Assembly (NCBI RefSeq): GCF_002871005.1
Contig: NZ_PHSN01000012.1
Span: forward strand, 186,001 to 250,000
Direction of reading: 5' to 3'
DNA length: 64,000 nt
DNA from: Acidimangrovimonas sediminis
GTDB taxonomy: Bacteria > Pseudomonadota > Alphaproteobacteria > Rhodobacterales > Rhodobacteraceae
This document shows positions 17,190-25,968 of the stretch, in pieces (position 1 is the first letter of the stretch; every line of letters starts with the position of its first letter). The notes beneath the pieces are model-generated. The model worked only from the letters and a program-made list of their open reading frames with translations. It was not told the DNA's origin and searched no databases. Position numbers and translations under genes: made by a program.

Positions 17190-17981
17190 ATGTTCCGCAC
17201 CCCTGAAGATACCGCCGCGACGGACCTGCCGCAGCGCGGCACCCTGCCCGGAACCGTGGCGCTGGTGGGGGCCGGTCCCGGCGATGCCGAACTGCTGACG
17301 CTGAAGGCCGCCCGCGCGCTGGCCGCGGCCGAAGTGGTGATCCACGACCGGCTCGTGTCCGACGAGGTGCTGGCGCTGGCGGGCCCCGCAGCCCGGCTGA
17401 TCGCCGTCGGCAAGGAGGGGTTCGGCCCATCGGTCCCGCAGGAAACGACCAACGCGTTGATGGTGACAGAGGCGCTCAAGGGCCTGCGCGTCGTGCGCCT
17501 CAAGGGTGGCGACCCGGCGGTCTTTGCCCGGCTCGACGAAGAGATCGCGGCGCTCGACGCGGCCGGGATCGCCTGGCAGGTGGTGCCCGGCATCACCGCC
17601 GCATCGGCCGCCGCCGCAAGCCTTGGCCAGGGCCTCACGGCGCGGGGGCGCAACAAGGGCGTTCGGCTGATCACCGGCCACGACGTCAAGGGCTTCGCCG
17701 ACCAGGACTGGCGCGCACTGGCCGCGCCCGGTGCGGTTGCCGCGATCTACATGGGCAAGCGCGCCGCGCGCTTCATCCAGGGCCGGCTGATGATGCACGG
17801 CGCGGCCGCTGCCACCCCTGTCACCCTGGTCGAAAACGCCTCGCGCCGCGATGAGCGCGTGATCGCCGCGACCCTTGCCACCCTGCCGGACGAGGCCTCG
17901 GGCCTTGCCGGTCCTGCCATCCTTCTTCTCGGCCTCGCCCCGCGCGCGGCCCTTGCCACCGCACGGGAGGCCTCCGCATGA
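17190..17981 (+). CDS. cobA: Uroporphyrinogen-III C-methyltransferase
   Basis: This 263-residue SUMT makes precorrin-2 from uroporphyrinogen III with two SAM molecules, the first step to sirohaem. It has the SUMT signature ALVGAGPGDAELLTLKAARALAAAEVV near residue 22, the VVIHDRLV element, RLKGGDPAVFARLDEEI and VVPGITAASAAAA. I start at 17190, where GGAGG lies upstream; the open frame continues upstream without support. Only the methyltransferase domain of CysG is present, so the dehydrogenase/ferrochelatase must be elsewhere. It is the first gene of the sulfite reduction operon and overlaps the next gene by four bases, supplying cofactor to the reductase encoded two genes on. Confidence 0.95.
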   Translation: MFRTPEDTAATDLPQRGTLPGTVALVGAGPGDAELLTLKAARALAAAEVVIHDRLVSDEVLALAGPAARLIAVGKEGFGPSVPQETTNALMVTEALKGLRVVRLKGGDPAVFARLDEEIAALDAAGIAWQVVPGITAASAAAASLGQGLTARGRNKGVRLITGHDVKGFADQDWRALAAPGAVAAIYMGKRAARFIQGRLMMHGAAAATPVTLVENASRRDERVIAATLATLPDEASGLAGPAILLLGLAPRAALATAREASA

Positions 17982-18286
17982 GCCGCATCTTCACCCCCAA
18001 GGTCGTCACCGCGAACGCGCTTCTGGAAGGCGACGTCGTCTATCTCGCCGAGGATGGCGCCTGGGTGCGCCGCCTCGACGAGGCCGAGCTGATCGAGGAC
18101 GAGGCGATCGCGCAGCTGCGCCTGATCGACGCCCAGTCGCAGCCCGACCGCGTCGTCGGCCCGTACCTGGCCGAGGCACGCGCAAGCCAGCAGGGCCCGG
18201 TGCCCGGCCACTTCCGCGAGGGGTTCCGCGCCGCCGGGCCCTCGAACCGCAACCACGGCAAGCAGGCGGACCTGACCGATGTATGA
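17978..18286 (+). CDS. DUF2849 family protein in sulfite reductase operon
   Basis: This 102-residue soluble protein reads as DUF2849, a small family known from alphaproteobacterial sulfite reductase operons. It begins MSRIFTPKVVTANALLEGDVVYL and is acidic in the middle. It overlaps cobA by four bases and the reductase gene by eight, so it is translationally coupled to both. No catalytic motif is visible. The conserved position suggests an accessory role to the reductase or its sirohaem (inference). Confidence 0.85.
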   Translation: MSRIFTPKVVTANALLEGDVVYLAEDGAWVRRLDEAELIEDEAIAQLRLIDAQSQPDRVVGPYLAEARASQQGPVPGHFREGFRAAGPSNRNHGKQADLTDV

Positions 18287-19928
18287 CCAGACCGAATTCG
18301 ACCGCGATTTCCTCAAGACCCGGGCCGCGCAGTTCCGTCAGCAGGTTGCGCGCCGCATCGACGGCAGCCTGACCGAAGAGGAATTTCGCCCGCTGCGCCT
18401 GATGAACGGCCTCTACCTGCAGCTGCATGCCTACATGCTGCGGGTGGCGATCCCCTACGGCACGCTGAATTCCGACCAGCTGCGCACGCTCGCGATGATC
18501 GCCGAGCGGTGGGACAAGGGCTATGGCCACATGACCACGCGTCAGAACATCCAGTACAACTGGCCCAAGCTGGCCGATGTGCCCGATATCCTCGATGCGC
18601 TGGCCGAGGTGGGGATGCATGCGGTGCAGACCTCGGGCAACACGATCCGAAACGTCACCGCCGACCCCTATGCCGGCGCCGCGGCGGACGAGATCGCCGA
18701 TCCCCGCCCGGTGGCGGAACTGGTGCGGCAATGGTCGACCGACCATCCGGAATTCCAGTTTCTGCCGCGCAAGTTCAAGATCGCGGTGACCGGCGCCGAG
18801 GCCGACCGCGCCATCCTCAAGGTGCACGACATCGGCCTGCAACTGGTGGAACGCGACGGTGTGATCGGTGCCCGCGTGCTGGTGGGGGGTGGCCTGGGCC
18901 GCACGCCCCTGCTGGGCGAGGAGCTGCGCGATTACGTGTCGATGGACGAGCTGCTGCCCTATATCGAGGCGGTTCTAGCGGCCTATAACATCGCCGGGCG
19001 CCGGGACAACAAGTACAAGGCCCGCATCAAGATCACGCTGCGCGAAGAGGGCATGGAGGCTCTCAAGGAGCAGGTCGAGGCCCGGTTCGCCGAGCGTCGC
19101 GGCATCTACCCGAACGCCGTGGCAGAGCTGGAGCGGATCGAGAAGGGCTTTGCCAAGCCTGTCTACAAGGACGCGCCCACCGTCGCGCATTTCAATGCGC
19201 TGACCGACCGTGGCTATGCCGAGTGGGCCGAGACCAACCTCGTCTCCCACGCCAACCCGGATTACGCGATCGTGCGTGTCTCGCTCAAGGGGCGGGGCGC
19301 CACGCCGGGCGACATCACAGCCGACCAGATGCGCGCGCTCGCCGATCTGGCCGACGAGATCGGGCACGGCGAGATCCGCGTGGGCCAGGATCAGAACCTG
19401 ATCCTTCCGCATGTCCATCGCGGTGACCTGCCGGCGCTGCGCGCGGCCCTGGAAGGCATCGCGCTGGCCGAGGCCAACACGGGCCTCGTGACCGACATCA
19501 CCGCCTGCCCGGGCATGGATTACTGCACGCTGGCGACCGCCCGGTCGATCCCGGTGGCGCAGGGTCTGGCCGACCGGCTGCGCCCGATCGAGCGTGAGCT
19601 GGGGCAGGTGACGATCAAGATCTCGGGTTGCATCAACGCCTGCGGCCACCACCACCTGGGCCATATCGGCATTCTCGGGCTGGATCGCGCGGGGGTCGAG
19701 ACCTACCAGATCACCCTTGGCGGCGATCCGAGCGCGGATACCGCGCTGGGGGAACGTACCGGCCCGGGCTTTGCCTATGACGAGGTCGTCCCGGCGATCG
19801 AGCGGATCCTGCGCGCCTATCTCGCGCTGCGCAAGGCGCCGTCCGAGACCTTCCTGCAGGCGGTTCGTCGCCTCGGGACGGGGCCGTTCAAGGAAGCCCT
19901 CTACGAGGAGCAGAAAGATGCCGCGTGA
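18279..19928 (+). CDS. cysI: Sirohaem sulfite (or nitrite) reductase, ferredoxin-type
   Basis: This 549-residue sirohaem/[4Fe-4S] reductase reduces sulfite to sulfide with six electrons. The sirohaem-binding part has YGHMTTRQNIQYNWPK near residue 90. The cluster cysteines lie in TACPGMDYC and SGCINACGHHHLGHIGILG near the C-terminus. The family includes nitrite reductases; adjacency to cysH and sirohaem synthesis argues for sulfite. There is no cysJ flavoprotein here, but ferredoxin-NADP reductase closes the operon, so electrons probably arrive through ferredoxin (inference). Its end overlaps cysH by 11 bases. Confidence 0.93.
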   Translation: MYDQTEFDRDFLKTRAAQFRQQVARRIDGSLTEEEFRPLRLMNGLYLQLHAYMLRVAIPYGTLNSDQLRTLAMIAERWDKGYGHMTTRQNIQYNWPKLADVPDILDALAEVGMHAVQTSGNTIRNVTADPYAGAAADEIADPRPVAELVRQWSTDHPEFQFLPRKFKIAVTGAEADRAILKVHDIGLQLVERDGVIGARVLVGGGLGRTPLLGEELRDYVSMDELLPYIEAVLAAYNIAGRRDNKYKARIKITLREEGMEALKEQVEARFAERRGIYPNAVAELERIEKGFAKPVYKDAPTVAHFNALTDRGYAEWAETNLVSHANPDYAIVRVSLKGRGATPGDITADQMRALADLADEIGHGEIRVGQDQNLILPHVHRGDLPALRAALEGIALAEANTGLVTDITACPGMDYCTLATARSIPVAQGLADRLRPIERELGQVTIKISGCINACGHHHLGHIGILGLDRAGVETYQITLGGDPSADTALGERTGPGFAYDEVVPAIERILRAYLALRKAPSETFLQAVRRLGTGPFKEALYEEQKDAA

Positions 19929-20655
19929 CCTGACCGAAGACGACCTCGAGACCCGTGCCGCCCGACTGAACGCCTGGGCCGAGGGGCGCAGCGCGCAGGA
20001 GATCCTGGCGAAGGCGCTGGAACAGGAAGACATCGGCCCGGTCGCGATGGTGTCCAGCTTCGGCGCGGATTCGGTCGTGCTGCTGCACCTTGCCGCGCAG
20101 ATCGACCCGTCGCTTCCGGTGCTGTTCCTCGACACCCAGATGCTGTTCCCCGAAACGCTGACCTACCAGCGCGAGGTGGCGCAGACGCTGGGCCTGACCG
20201 GCGTGCAGGTGATCCGGCCCGATCCGAAGGCGGTGCTGGAGCGCGACCCCGACAACATCCTGCATCTGGCCGAGCCCGACGCCTGCTGCCAGCTGCGCAA
20301 GACCGAGCCGCTGGACCGTGCGCTTGCCCCCTATGGCGCCTGGATCACCGGGCGCAAGCGGTTCCAGACCGGTGCCCGCGCCGCGTTGCAACCGTTCGAG
20401 GTGGAGGAAGGCCGGCTGAAGGTGAACCCGCTGGCGAACTGGTCGGCGGAAGACCTGCGCGACCACATGGACGCCCATGACCTGCCGCGCCATCCGCTGG
20501 TCGCCAAGGGCTATGCCTCGATCGGCTGCGCGCCGTGCACCACGCCCGTCAAGGCGGGCGAAGACCCGCGCGCCGGGCGCTGGCGCGGCCGCGACAAGGA
20601 CGAATGCGGCATCCACTTCGTCAATGGCCGCGTCGTGCGCGGCAACGCCGCCTGA
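19918..20655 (+). CDS. cysH: Assimilatory adenylyl-sulfate reductase (CysH, iron-sulfur type)
   Basis: This 245-residue thioredoxin-dependent reductase produces sulfite and AMP. The PP-loop-type nucleotide fold begins AMVSSFGADSVVLLHL near residue 43. Two cysteine pairs, CC at 123-124 and CxxC at 204-207, mark the [4Fe-4S] form that prefers APS over PAPS. The catalytic cysteine is Cys230 in DECGIHF. I start at the ATG at 19918, preceded by GAGGAG, which overlaps the reductase end by 11 bases. Its sulfite product goes to the reductase just upstream. Confidence 0.95.
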   Translation: MPRDLTEDDLETRAARLNAWAEGRSAQEILAKALEQEDIGPVAMVSSFGADSVVLLHLAAQIDPSLPVLFLDTQMLFPETLTYQREVAQTLGLTGVQVIRPDPKAVLERDPDNILHLAEPDACCQLRKTEPLDRALAPYGAWITGRKRFQTGARAALQPFEVEEGRLKVNPLANWSAEDLRDHMDAHDLPRHPLVAKGYASIGCAPCTTPVKAGEDPRAGRWRGRDKDECGIHFVNGRVVRGNAA

Positions 20656-20667
20656 AGGAGACCTGCG

Positions 20668-21042
20668 ATGACCATCCTCGTCACCGACCGGGGCTTTGGC
20701 CCGGTTCCCGCCCCCGCGGGCGAAACGCTCGACCTCGCCTCTGACGCCGATCTTTCGGCGCTGGAGGCGGATCTCTCGGCGCTCTCGCTGATCCGGGTCG
20801 ACTTTCCCTCGGCCGCCGATGGGCGCGGCTTCACCCTTGGCCGCCGGCTGCGCGACATGGGCTATGCCGGTACGCTGCACGCCAAGGGCGCTATGATCTC
20901 GGACCAATACGCCATGGCGCGCCGGTCGGGCTTCGACGCGGTCGAGATCCCCGAGGAAACCGCGGCCCGCCAGCCCGAGGATCAGTGGCAGTTCCGCGCC
21001 GACTGGCAGCAGAACGATTACCGCAGCCGCTTCGCCGGTTGA
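20668..21042 (+). CDS. DUF934 family protein of sulfite reduction operon
   Basis: This 124-residue DUF934 protein lies 12 bp after cysH, with GAAGGAG before the ATG. It contains the family core LIRVDFPSAADGRGFTLGRRLR and ends DWQQNDYRSRFAG. DUF934 genes recur beside cysI/cysH in proteobacteria, and the protein is thought to assist sulfite reduction; no mechanism is established. It is soluble with no metal-binding cysteines. Confidence 0.88.
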   Translation: MTILVTDRGFGPVPAPAGETLDLASDADLSALEADLSALSLIRVDFPSAADGRGFTLGRRLRDMGYAGTLHAKGAMISDQYAMARRSGFDAVEIPEETAARQPEDQWQFRADWQQNDYRSRFAG

Positions 21043-21050
21043 TCCATATC

Positions 21051-21074
21051 ATTTGCGTGCAAACGAGATTTGCG
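21051..21074 (+). promoter_or_regulatory. ATTTGCG repeats upstream of ferredoxin-NADP reductase
   Basis: ATTTGCG occurs at 21051-21057 and 21068-21074, and the first copy forms TTTGC-GT-GCAAA, a perfect small inverted repeat (21052-21063). This AT-richer patch sits 33 bp before the reductase ATG and may carry its own promoter or operator. Confidence 0.35.
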
Positions 21075-21106
21075 CCATAGCTTGACCTTGAAAAGATCGG
21101 GACGAG

Positions 21107-21949
21107 ATGACTATTCAAAGCCCCATGACCAATACCGCCCAAAGCCCCGACCAGACGCCTGCCGCCAAGGTGTTGCCCGACGCCCAGACCGTGACCGAGG
21201 TCCGTCACTGGACCGACCGGCTGTTCTCGTTCCGGGTGACGCGCCCGCAGAGCCTGCGCTTCCGCTCGGGCGAGTTCGTGATGATCGGCCTGCTGGGCGA
21301 CAACGGCAAGCCGCTCCTGCGTGCCTACTCGATCGCCTCGCCCTCGTGGGACGAGGCGCTGGAGTTCTACTCGATCAAGGTGCCGGACGGGCCGCTGACC
21401 TCGAAGCTGCAGCACATCAAGGAGGGCGACCAGATCATCCTGCGGCCCAAGCCCGTGGGCACGCTGGTGGTCGACGCGCTACTGCCCGGCAAGCGGCTGT
21501 GGTTCCTTGCCACCGGTACCGGCATCGCGCCCTTCGCCTCGCTGATGCGCGACCCGGAGGTCTACGAGAAGTACGAGCAGGTGATCATGATGCACACCTG
21601 CCGCACCGCGGATGAGCTGGCCTATGGGCAACAGCTGGTCGAGGCGCTGCGCGAGGACCCGCTGATCGGCGAGCTGGTGGAGGGCAAGCTGCTCTACTAC
21701 CCCACGACCACGCGGGAAGAGAGCCCGCGCATGGGCCGGATCACCGACAACCTCGCCTCCGGCAAGGTGTTCGAGGATCTGGGCCTGCCGAAGATGAACG
21801 CCGAGGAAGACCGCGCCATGGTCTGCGGCTCGCTCGATTTCAACGTCGACGTGAAGGCGGTGCTGGAAAGCTATGGCCTGAACGAAGGCGCGAATTCCGA
21901 TCCGAAGGAATACGTGGTCGAGAAGGCCTTCGTCGGCGACGGGATCTGA
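21107..21949 (+). CDS. fpr: Ferredoxin--NADP+ reductase
   Basis: This 280-residue FAD enzyme moves electrons between NADPH and ferredoxin or flavodoxin in the cytoplasm. The FAD-binding element is LLRAYSIASPSWDEALEFYSIK near residue 68. The NADP site includes LATGTGIAPFASLMRDP and MVCGSLDFNVDVKAVLE. The length of about 258-280 and C-terminus YVVEKAFVGDGI match the bacterial subclass I form. Another ATG six codons on lacks a ribosome site. It follows the sulfur genes on the same strand after 64 bp and is closed by a good terminator. It may feed the ferredoxin-type sulfite reductase. Confidence 0.95.
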   Translation: MTIQSPMTNTAQSPDQTPAAKVLPDAQTVTEVRHWTDRLFSFRVTRPQSLRFRSGEFVMIGLLGDNGKPLLRAYSIASPSWDEALEFYSIKVPDGPLTSKLQHIKEGDQIILRPKPVGTLVVDALLPGKRLWFLATGTGIAPFASLMRDPEVYEKYEQVIMMHTCRTADELAYGQQLVEALREDPLIGELVEGKLLYYPTTTREESPRMGRITDNLASGKVFEDLGLPKMNAEEDRAMVCGSLDFNVDVKAVLESYGLNEGANSDPKEYVVEKAFVGDGI

Positions 21950-22044
21950 CCGCCCCGGCCCGTGAGGCCCGCATGAGACCGGTGGTGGCCCGTTTGAGGG
22001 CGCCTGCTCGGGGCCGGGTCTTTCGGACATTCTGACAAGGTAGA

Positions 22045-22071
22045 ACGGCAGGGGACGCAGCCCCCTGCCGT
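22045..22071 (+). terminator. Rho-independent terminator after fpr
   Basis: ACGGCAGGGG (22045-22054) pairs perfectly with CCCCTGCCGT (22062-22071) over a seven-base loop, and TTGCTTTGT follows. It ends the sulfur/fpr transcript. Confidence 0.85.
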
Positions 22072-22096
22072 TTGCTTTGTAAGCCCTGGGGTCAGG

Positions 22097-22118
22097 CCCG
22101 CGCGATCCATCGCGCGGG
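22097..22118. terminator. Second hairpin between convergent fpr and AceE-like genes
   Basis: CCCGCGCGAT (22097-22106) and ATCGCGCGGG (22109-22118) form a 10-bp stem, with GTCTTTTCG some 12 bases further on the plus strand. It may terminate either converging transcript. Confidence 0.45.
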
Positions 22119-22146
22119 GTGGGCCTTGGGGTCTTTTCGACGGGTC

Positions 22147-24546
22147 TTATCCGGCGACGGGCAGGCCGGGGCGGCGGCCCATTGTCAGCCCGCCGACCTT
22201 CTCGACGATCGCCTCGGCGTCGATGCCGTGGTGGCGGTAAAGGTCGCCGATGGTGCCCGTCTGGCCGAAATGCTCCACCCCCAGCGGCAGGGTGACGTGG
22301 CCGGCGACCGCCCCGAGCCAGCTGAGCGTCGCGGGGTGGCCGTCGATCACCGTGACGATGCGGCAATGCGGGGGCAGGTCGGACATCAGCCGTTCGACAT
22401 GCGAGACGGCGCGCGGATTGCCCCGGGCGCGGGCACGCTGCGCCGCCATCCATCCCGCGTTCAGACGGTCGGCCGAGGTCACGGCCAGCACACCGATATC
22501 GCGCCGCGCCCCGGCAAGCTGACCGGCCGCGCAGATCGCCTCGGGCGCGACAACGCCCTGGTAGGCAATCACCACCTCGGCGTTCGGCCCCGGCTTGCGC
22601 AGCCAGTAGGCGCCGTCGACCGCGCCCTGCCGGAAGGCATCGTCATGGCGCTTGCCCGGCTGCTCGATCGGATTGGTGGAGAGCCGCAGATAGACCGACC
22701 CGCCCGTCTCGTCGCGCAGCCAGGTGCGTTCGTCCGGATCGCCCTCGGCATCCCGCTGGAGGTAGTCGAAGGCCCATTCCATGATCACCGCCAGCTCGTC
22801 GGCGAAGGCCGGTTCGAACGCCGCCAGACCGTCCTGGCTCATCCCGATCAGGGGCGAGCCGATCGACTGGTGTGCCCCGCCCTCGGGGGCCAGCGTGACG
22901 CCCGAGGGGGTGCCGACCAGCAGGAAGCGGGCATCTTGGTAGCAAGCGTAGTTCAGCGCATCGAGGCCGCGGGCGACGAAGGGATCGTAAAGCGTGCCGA
23001 CCGGGATCAGCCGCTTGCCGAAAAGGCTGTGCGACAGCCCCGCCGCGCCGAGCGCCAGCATCAGGTTCATCTCGGCGATGCCGAGTTCGAGGTGCTGGCC
23101 CTCGGGGTCGAAGGTCCATTTCGCGGTCGAGGGGATGCGGTGTTCGATGAAGGCGTCGGCCTGCGCCTTGCGCGCGAACAGACGGCGGCGGTTGACCCAG
23201 GGCCCGAGGCTGGTGGTGCCGGTCACGTCGGGCGACATCGTCAGGATCCGCGCCGCAAGGTCGCTGTCGCCCTTGGCCAGATCGTCGAGGATCTTGCCGA
23301 AGGCCGCCTGGGTCGAGGTTTCGCGGTCGCTGCCCCGGTCCGCGCCAGCGGTGATCGCCGGAACGGGCAGCCGCGCGTCGCCATGGCGTCGCCGCCCCTT
23401 TGCGAAGAAGGGCACGCGCGTCAGCCAGTCCTTCAGCGCGGCGGGGTTCTCCACCGTCGCGAAGGCCTCCCATTCCGCGCCGTCCGGCACGCCCATGTGG
23501 GCCTGCCAATCGGCCATCTGGGCCTTTGTCATCAACCCGCCGTGGTTGTCCTTGTGGCCCGCGATCGGCGTGCCCCACCCCTTGATCGTGTAGGCGAGGA
23601 AGCAGGTCGGGCGGTCGTGGTCGATGCCCGCGAAGACCTCGGCCAGGGTTTCCACGCAATTGCCGCCGAGGTTCTCCATCAGCGCGGCAAGCGCCGCGTC
23701 CGACCGCCGGTCGATCAGCGCCGAAACCTCGCCCTGGTCGCCCAGATCCTCCATCAGCCGGCGGCGCCAGACCGCACCGCCCTGGTAGGTCAGCGCGGAA
23801 TATTCCTGGTTCGGGCAGGCGTCGATCCAGTCGCGCAGGCGGTCGCCGCCCGGCTCGGCGAAGGCCGCGCGCTGGAGGGCGCCGTACTTGACCTTCACCA
23901 CCTCCCAGCCGAAGGCGTCGAAGATCTTCTCGATCCGCGCGAACAGCCCCTCGCGCACGATCCCGTCCAGCGACTGGCGGTTGTAGTCGATCACCCACCA
24001 GCAATTGCGCAGGTCGTTCTTCCAGCCTTCCTGGAGGCATTCGTAGACATTGCCCTCGTCAAGCTCGGCATCGCCCACCAGCGCGACCATCCGGCCCGTG
24101 GGCAGGCCCGCGCCCCAGCTCTTGGCTGCGACGTAATCCTGCACGATCGAGGCGAAGGCGGTGATCGCGACGCCAAGGCCGACCGAGCCGGTGGAGAAAT
24201 CGACGTCGTCCACGTCCTTGGTGCGGCTGGGGTAGGATTGTACGCCGCCGTAGCCGCGGAAATTCTCCATCCGCTCGCGGTCGAGATTGCCCATCAGGTA
24301 GTGCATCGCGTGGAACACCGGCGAGGCATGCGGCTTCACCGCCACCCGGTCCTCGGGGCGCAGCGCCGAGAAGTAGAGCGCGGTCATGATCGACACCATC
24401 GAGGCCGACGAGGCCTGGTGCCCGCCCACCTTGATCCCGTCCGCCTTGGGCCGGATGTGGTTGGCATGGTGGATCATCCAGTGCGACAGCCACAGCAGGC
24501 GCTGTTCGACAATCTTCAGGGGGTCGCGTTCCGGTGTCTGCGCCAT
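22147..24546 (-). CDS. AceE/MdeB-like homodimeric 2-oxoacid dehydrogenase E1 (transketolase fold)
   Basis: This 799-residue thiamin-diphosphate enzyme is like the AceE-type E1 of pyruvate dehydrogenase and P. putida MdeB. It has SHWMIHHANHIRPKADGIKVGGHQASSAS near the N-terminus, the ThDP/Mg motif VGDAELDEGNVYECLQ...WWVIDYN around residues 185-215, and the pyrimidine domain with HLELGIAEMNLMLALGAAG. I start at 24546, where AGAGGA lies six bases upstream. It is divergent from an Lrp regulator, the same arrangement as mdeB with mdeR in P. putida, where MdeB acts on 2-oxobutanoate from methionine. No methionine gamma-lyase, E2 or E3 gene is present, so the substrate and acyl acceptor are open. 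Acting on a branched-chain or other 2-oxoacid is equally possible. Confidence 0.85.
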   Translation of the reverse strand: MAQTPERDPLKIVEQRLLWLSHWMIHHANHIRPKADGIKVGGHQASSASMVSIMTALYFSALRPEDRVAVKPHASPVFHAMHYLMGNLDRERMENFRGYGGVQSYPSRTKDVDDVDFSTGSVGLGVAITAFASIVQDYVAAKSWGAGLPTGRMVALVGDAELDEGNVYECLQEGWKNDLRNCWWVIDYNRQSLDGIVREGLFARIEKIFDAFGWEVVKVKYGALQRAAFAEPGGDRLRDWIDACPNQEYSALTYQGGAVWRRRLMEDLGDQGEVSALIDRRSDAALAALMENLGGNCVETLAEVFAGIDHDRPTCFLAYTIKGWGTPIAGHKDNHGGLMTKAQMADWQAHMGVPDGAEWEAFATVENPAALKDWLTRVPFFAKGRRRHGDARLPVPAITAGADRGSDRETSTQAAFGKILDDLAKGDSDLAARILTMSPDVTGTTSLGPWVNRRRLFARKAQADAFIEHRIPSTAKWTFDPEGQHLELGIAEMNLMLALGAAGLSHSLFGKRLIPVGTLYDPFVARGLDALNYACYQDARFLLVGTPSGVTLAPEGGAHQSIGSPLIGMSQDGLAAFEPAFADELAVIMEWAFDYLQRDAEGDPDERTWLRDETGGSVYLRLSTNPIEQPGKRHDDAFRQGAVDGAYWLRKPGPNAEVVIAYQGVVAPEAICAAGQLAGARRDIGVLAVTSADRLNAGWMAAQRARARGNPRAVSHVERLMSDLPPHCRIVTVIDGHPATLSWLGAVAGHVTLPLGVEHFGQTGTIGDLYRHHGIDAEAIVEKVGGLTMGRRPGLPVAG

Positions 24547-24737
24547 GATGGATCCTCTCGCCTTGCGTCCTGCCGCCCCGTGCGGATTTCGTGCGGGCCG
24601 CCGCGGGCTGACGCGGGCCGCCGGGGGCATGCGGACGGGGCGCCGGAGGGGCGCCGCCACCCGCCGGGGCAAGTTAGACCTTTAGGCGCGGAAAATCTGA
24701 CCTGACGGTTGCCGACGATGCGGAGTTATGGGCAAAT

Positions 24738-24750
24738 TCTTTCCGAAAGA
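24738..24750. promoter_or_regulatory. 13-bp palindrome before Lrp gene
   Basis: TCTTTC-C-GAAAGA is a perfect inverted repeat ending 19 bp before the Lrp start, in the 223-bp divergent region with the AceE-like gene. It is a candidate autoregulatory operator. Confidence 0.4.
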
Positions 24751-24769
24751 CGAGAAAGGCAGGTGAAAC

Positions 24770-25273
24770 ATGCCGCAACAGGAGCGGGGATTCGATGCTG
24801 CGACCCTGCGCATCCTGGATGCGCTGCAGGAGAACGCGGCGCTGAGCAATGCCGAGCTGGCGGAGCGGGTGAACCTTTCCGCTTCCCCCTGCTGGCGCCG
24901 CGTGGCGGAACTGCGCGAGAGCGGGGTGATCCGCGGCTCGGTCGCGCTGGCCGACCCGATCAGCCTGGGCCTGTCGGTCAACGTCTTCGTGCAGGTGACG
25001 CTGGTGCAGCAGGACAAGGCCTCGCTCAAGGTCTTCACCGACGCGATCGAGGCGCGCGAGGAGGTGATGGAGTGTTACCTGATGACCGGCGAGGCGGATT
25101 TCATGCTGCGGATCGTGGTCGAGGATCTCCAGCGTTACCAGGAACTGGTGCTGGAGTTCCTGACGCAGATCCCGGGGGTCGCCAACATCCGGTCCAGCTT
25201 TGCGCTGGACCAGGTGAAGTACACGACGGCGCTTCCGACCTCGCACCTCGGCAAGGCCGGTCGGCGCCGCTGA
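24770..25273 (+). CDS. Lrp/AsnC-family regulator divergent from AceE-like gene
   Basis: This 167-residue Lrp/AsnC regulator has its helix-turn-helix at residues 8-58 (LRILDALQENAALSNAELAERVNLSASPCWRRVAELRESGVI) and a RAM domain with LMTGEADFMLRIVVEDLQRYQ. It is divergent from the AceE-like dehydrogenase and probably activates it in response to an amino acid. P. putida mdeR/mdeB and bkdR/bkdA are precedents for Lrp-type activators of oxoacid dehydrogenases. AAAGGCAGG precedes the ATG. Confidence 0.93.
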   Translation: MPQQERGFDAATLRILDALQENAALSNAELAERVNLSASPCWRRVAELRESGVIRGSVALADPISLGLSVNVFVQVTLVQQDKASLKVFTDAIEAREEVMECYLMTGEADFMLRIVVEDLQRYQELVLEFLTQIPGVANIRSSFALDQVKYTTALPTSHLGKAGRRR

Positions 25274-25331
25274 TGCCGGCTGCGGCGGGAAGCATTGCCC
25301 CGGAGCGTCGGGGTCGGCGGAAAGCGCGGCG

Positions 25332-25967
25332 TCATCCGAGGACGAGATCCGCGGCCACGCTGCGGTCAAGGACGGTCCGGGCGTTGACCATGTCGTTGCC
25401 ATCGACGCGCGCGGCGATCTCCGCGGCGTCCAGCCCCAGCCCCTGCCACCGCGCGACAAGGCGGCTACGGATCTCGGGGAGGGGGGGCGCCAGGATCACC
25501 GTCGCGTCGAAGAAGGGCGCGAGCGCGGACCACGGCGCCTCGGCCAGCAGCAGGTAATTGCCCTCGACCACGACGGTCGCGGTCTCGGCGGGCAGATGTC
25601 CCGCGCCCGGCACCACGCGGTCGGCGGCACGGTCGAATTCCGGAAAGCGCGTCTCGGTTCCCGGCCTGCGCAGCCGTGCCAGGAGGTCGGCAAGACCGCT
25701 CGCGTCGAAGGTCTGCGGTGCGCCCTTCACGGCCCGCAGTCCGCGCGCGTCGAGAACCTCGTTGTCGAGGTGGAACCCGTCCATCGGCACAAGCGCGGCC
25801 TGCGGGGCGCCCCCGGCGGGGTTCAGCGCCCCGACCACCCTTGCAGCCAGCGTCGACTTGCCCGACCCGGGCGGTCCCGCGACGGCGATCACCACCCGGC
25901 CCGTCTTCGGCACGGTGCGCCCGATCAGGGCGAGCACCGCCTGCACATGCGTCTCGATCTGTGCCAT
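25332..25967 (-). CDS. frcK: FrcK-like P-loop kinase of sugar importer operon
   Basis: This 211-residue P-loop kinase of the uridine kinase/pantothenate kinase-like group has Walker A GPPGSGKST near residue 32, then VPMDGFHLDNEVLD and VVVEGNYLLL, typical of the YggC/FrcK branch. It starts one base after the ATPase stop (TGA-G-ATG), so it is co-translated with the importer. In Sinorhizobium meliloti frcK has this position after frcBCA and is a putative kinase; its substrate is not proven. It may phosphorylate fructose or a related sugar on entry (inference). Confidence 0.87.
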   Translation of the reverse strand: MAQIETHVQAVLALIGRTVPKTGRVVIAVAGPPGSGKSTLAARVVGALNPAGGAPQAALVPMDGFHLDNEVLDARGLRAVKGAPQTFDASGLADLLARLRRPGTETRFPEFDRAADRVVPGAGHLPAETATVVVEGNYLLLAEAPWSALAPFFDATVILAPPLPEIRSRLVARWQGLGLDAAEIAARVDGNDMVNARTVLDRSVAADLVLG

Positions 25968-25968
25968 C

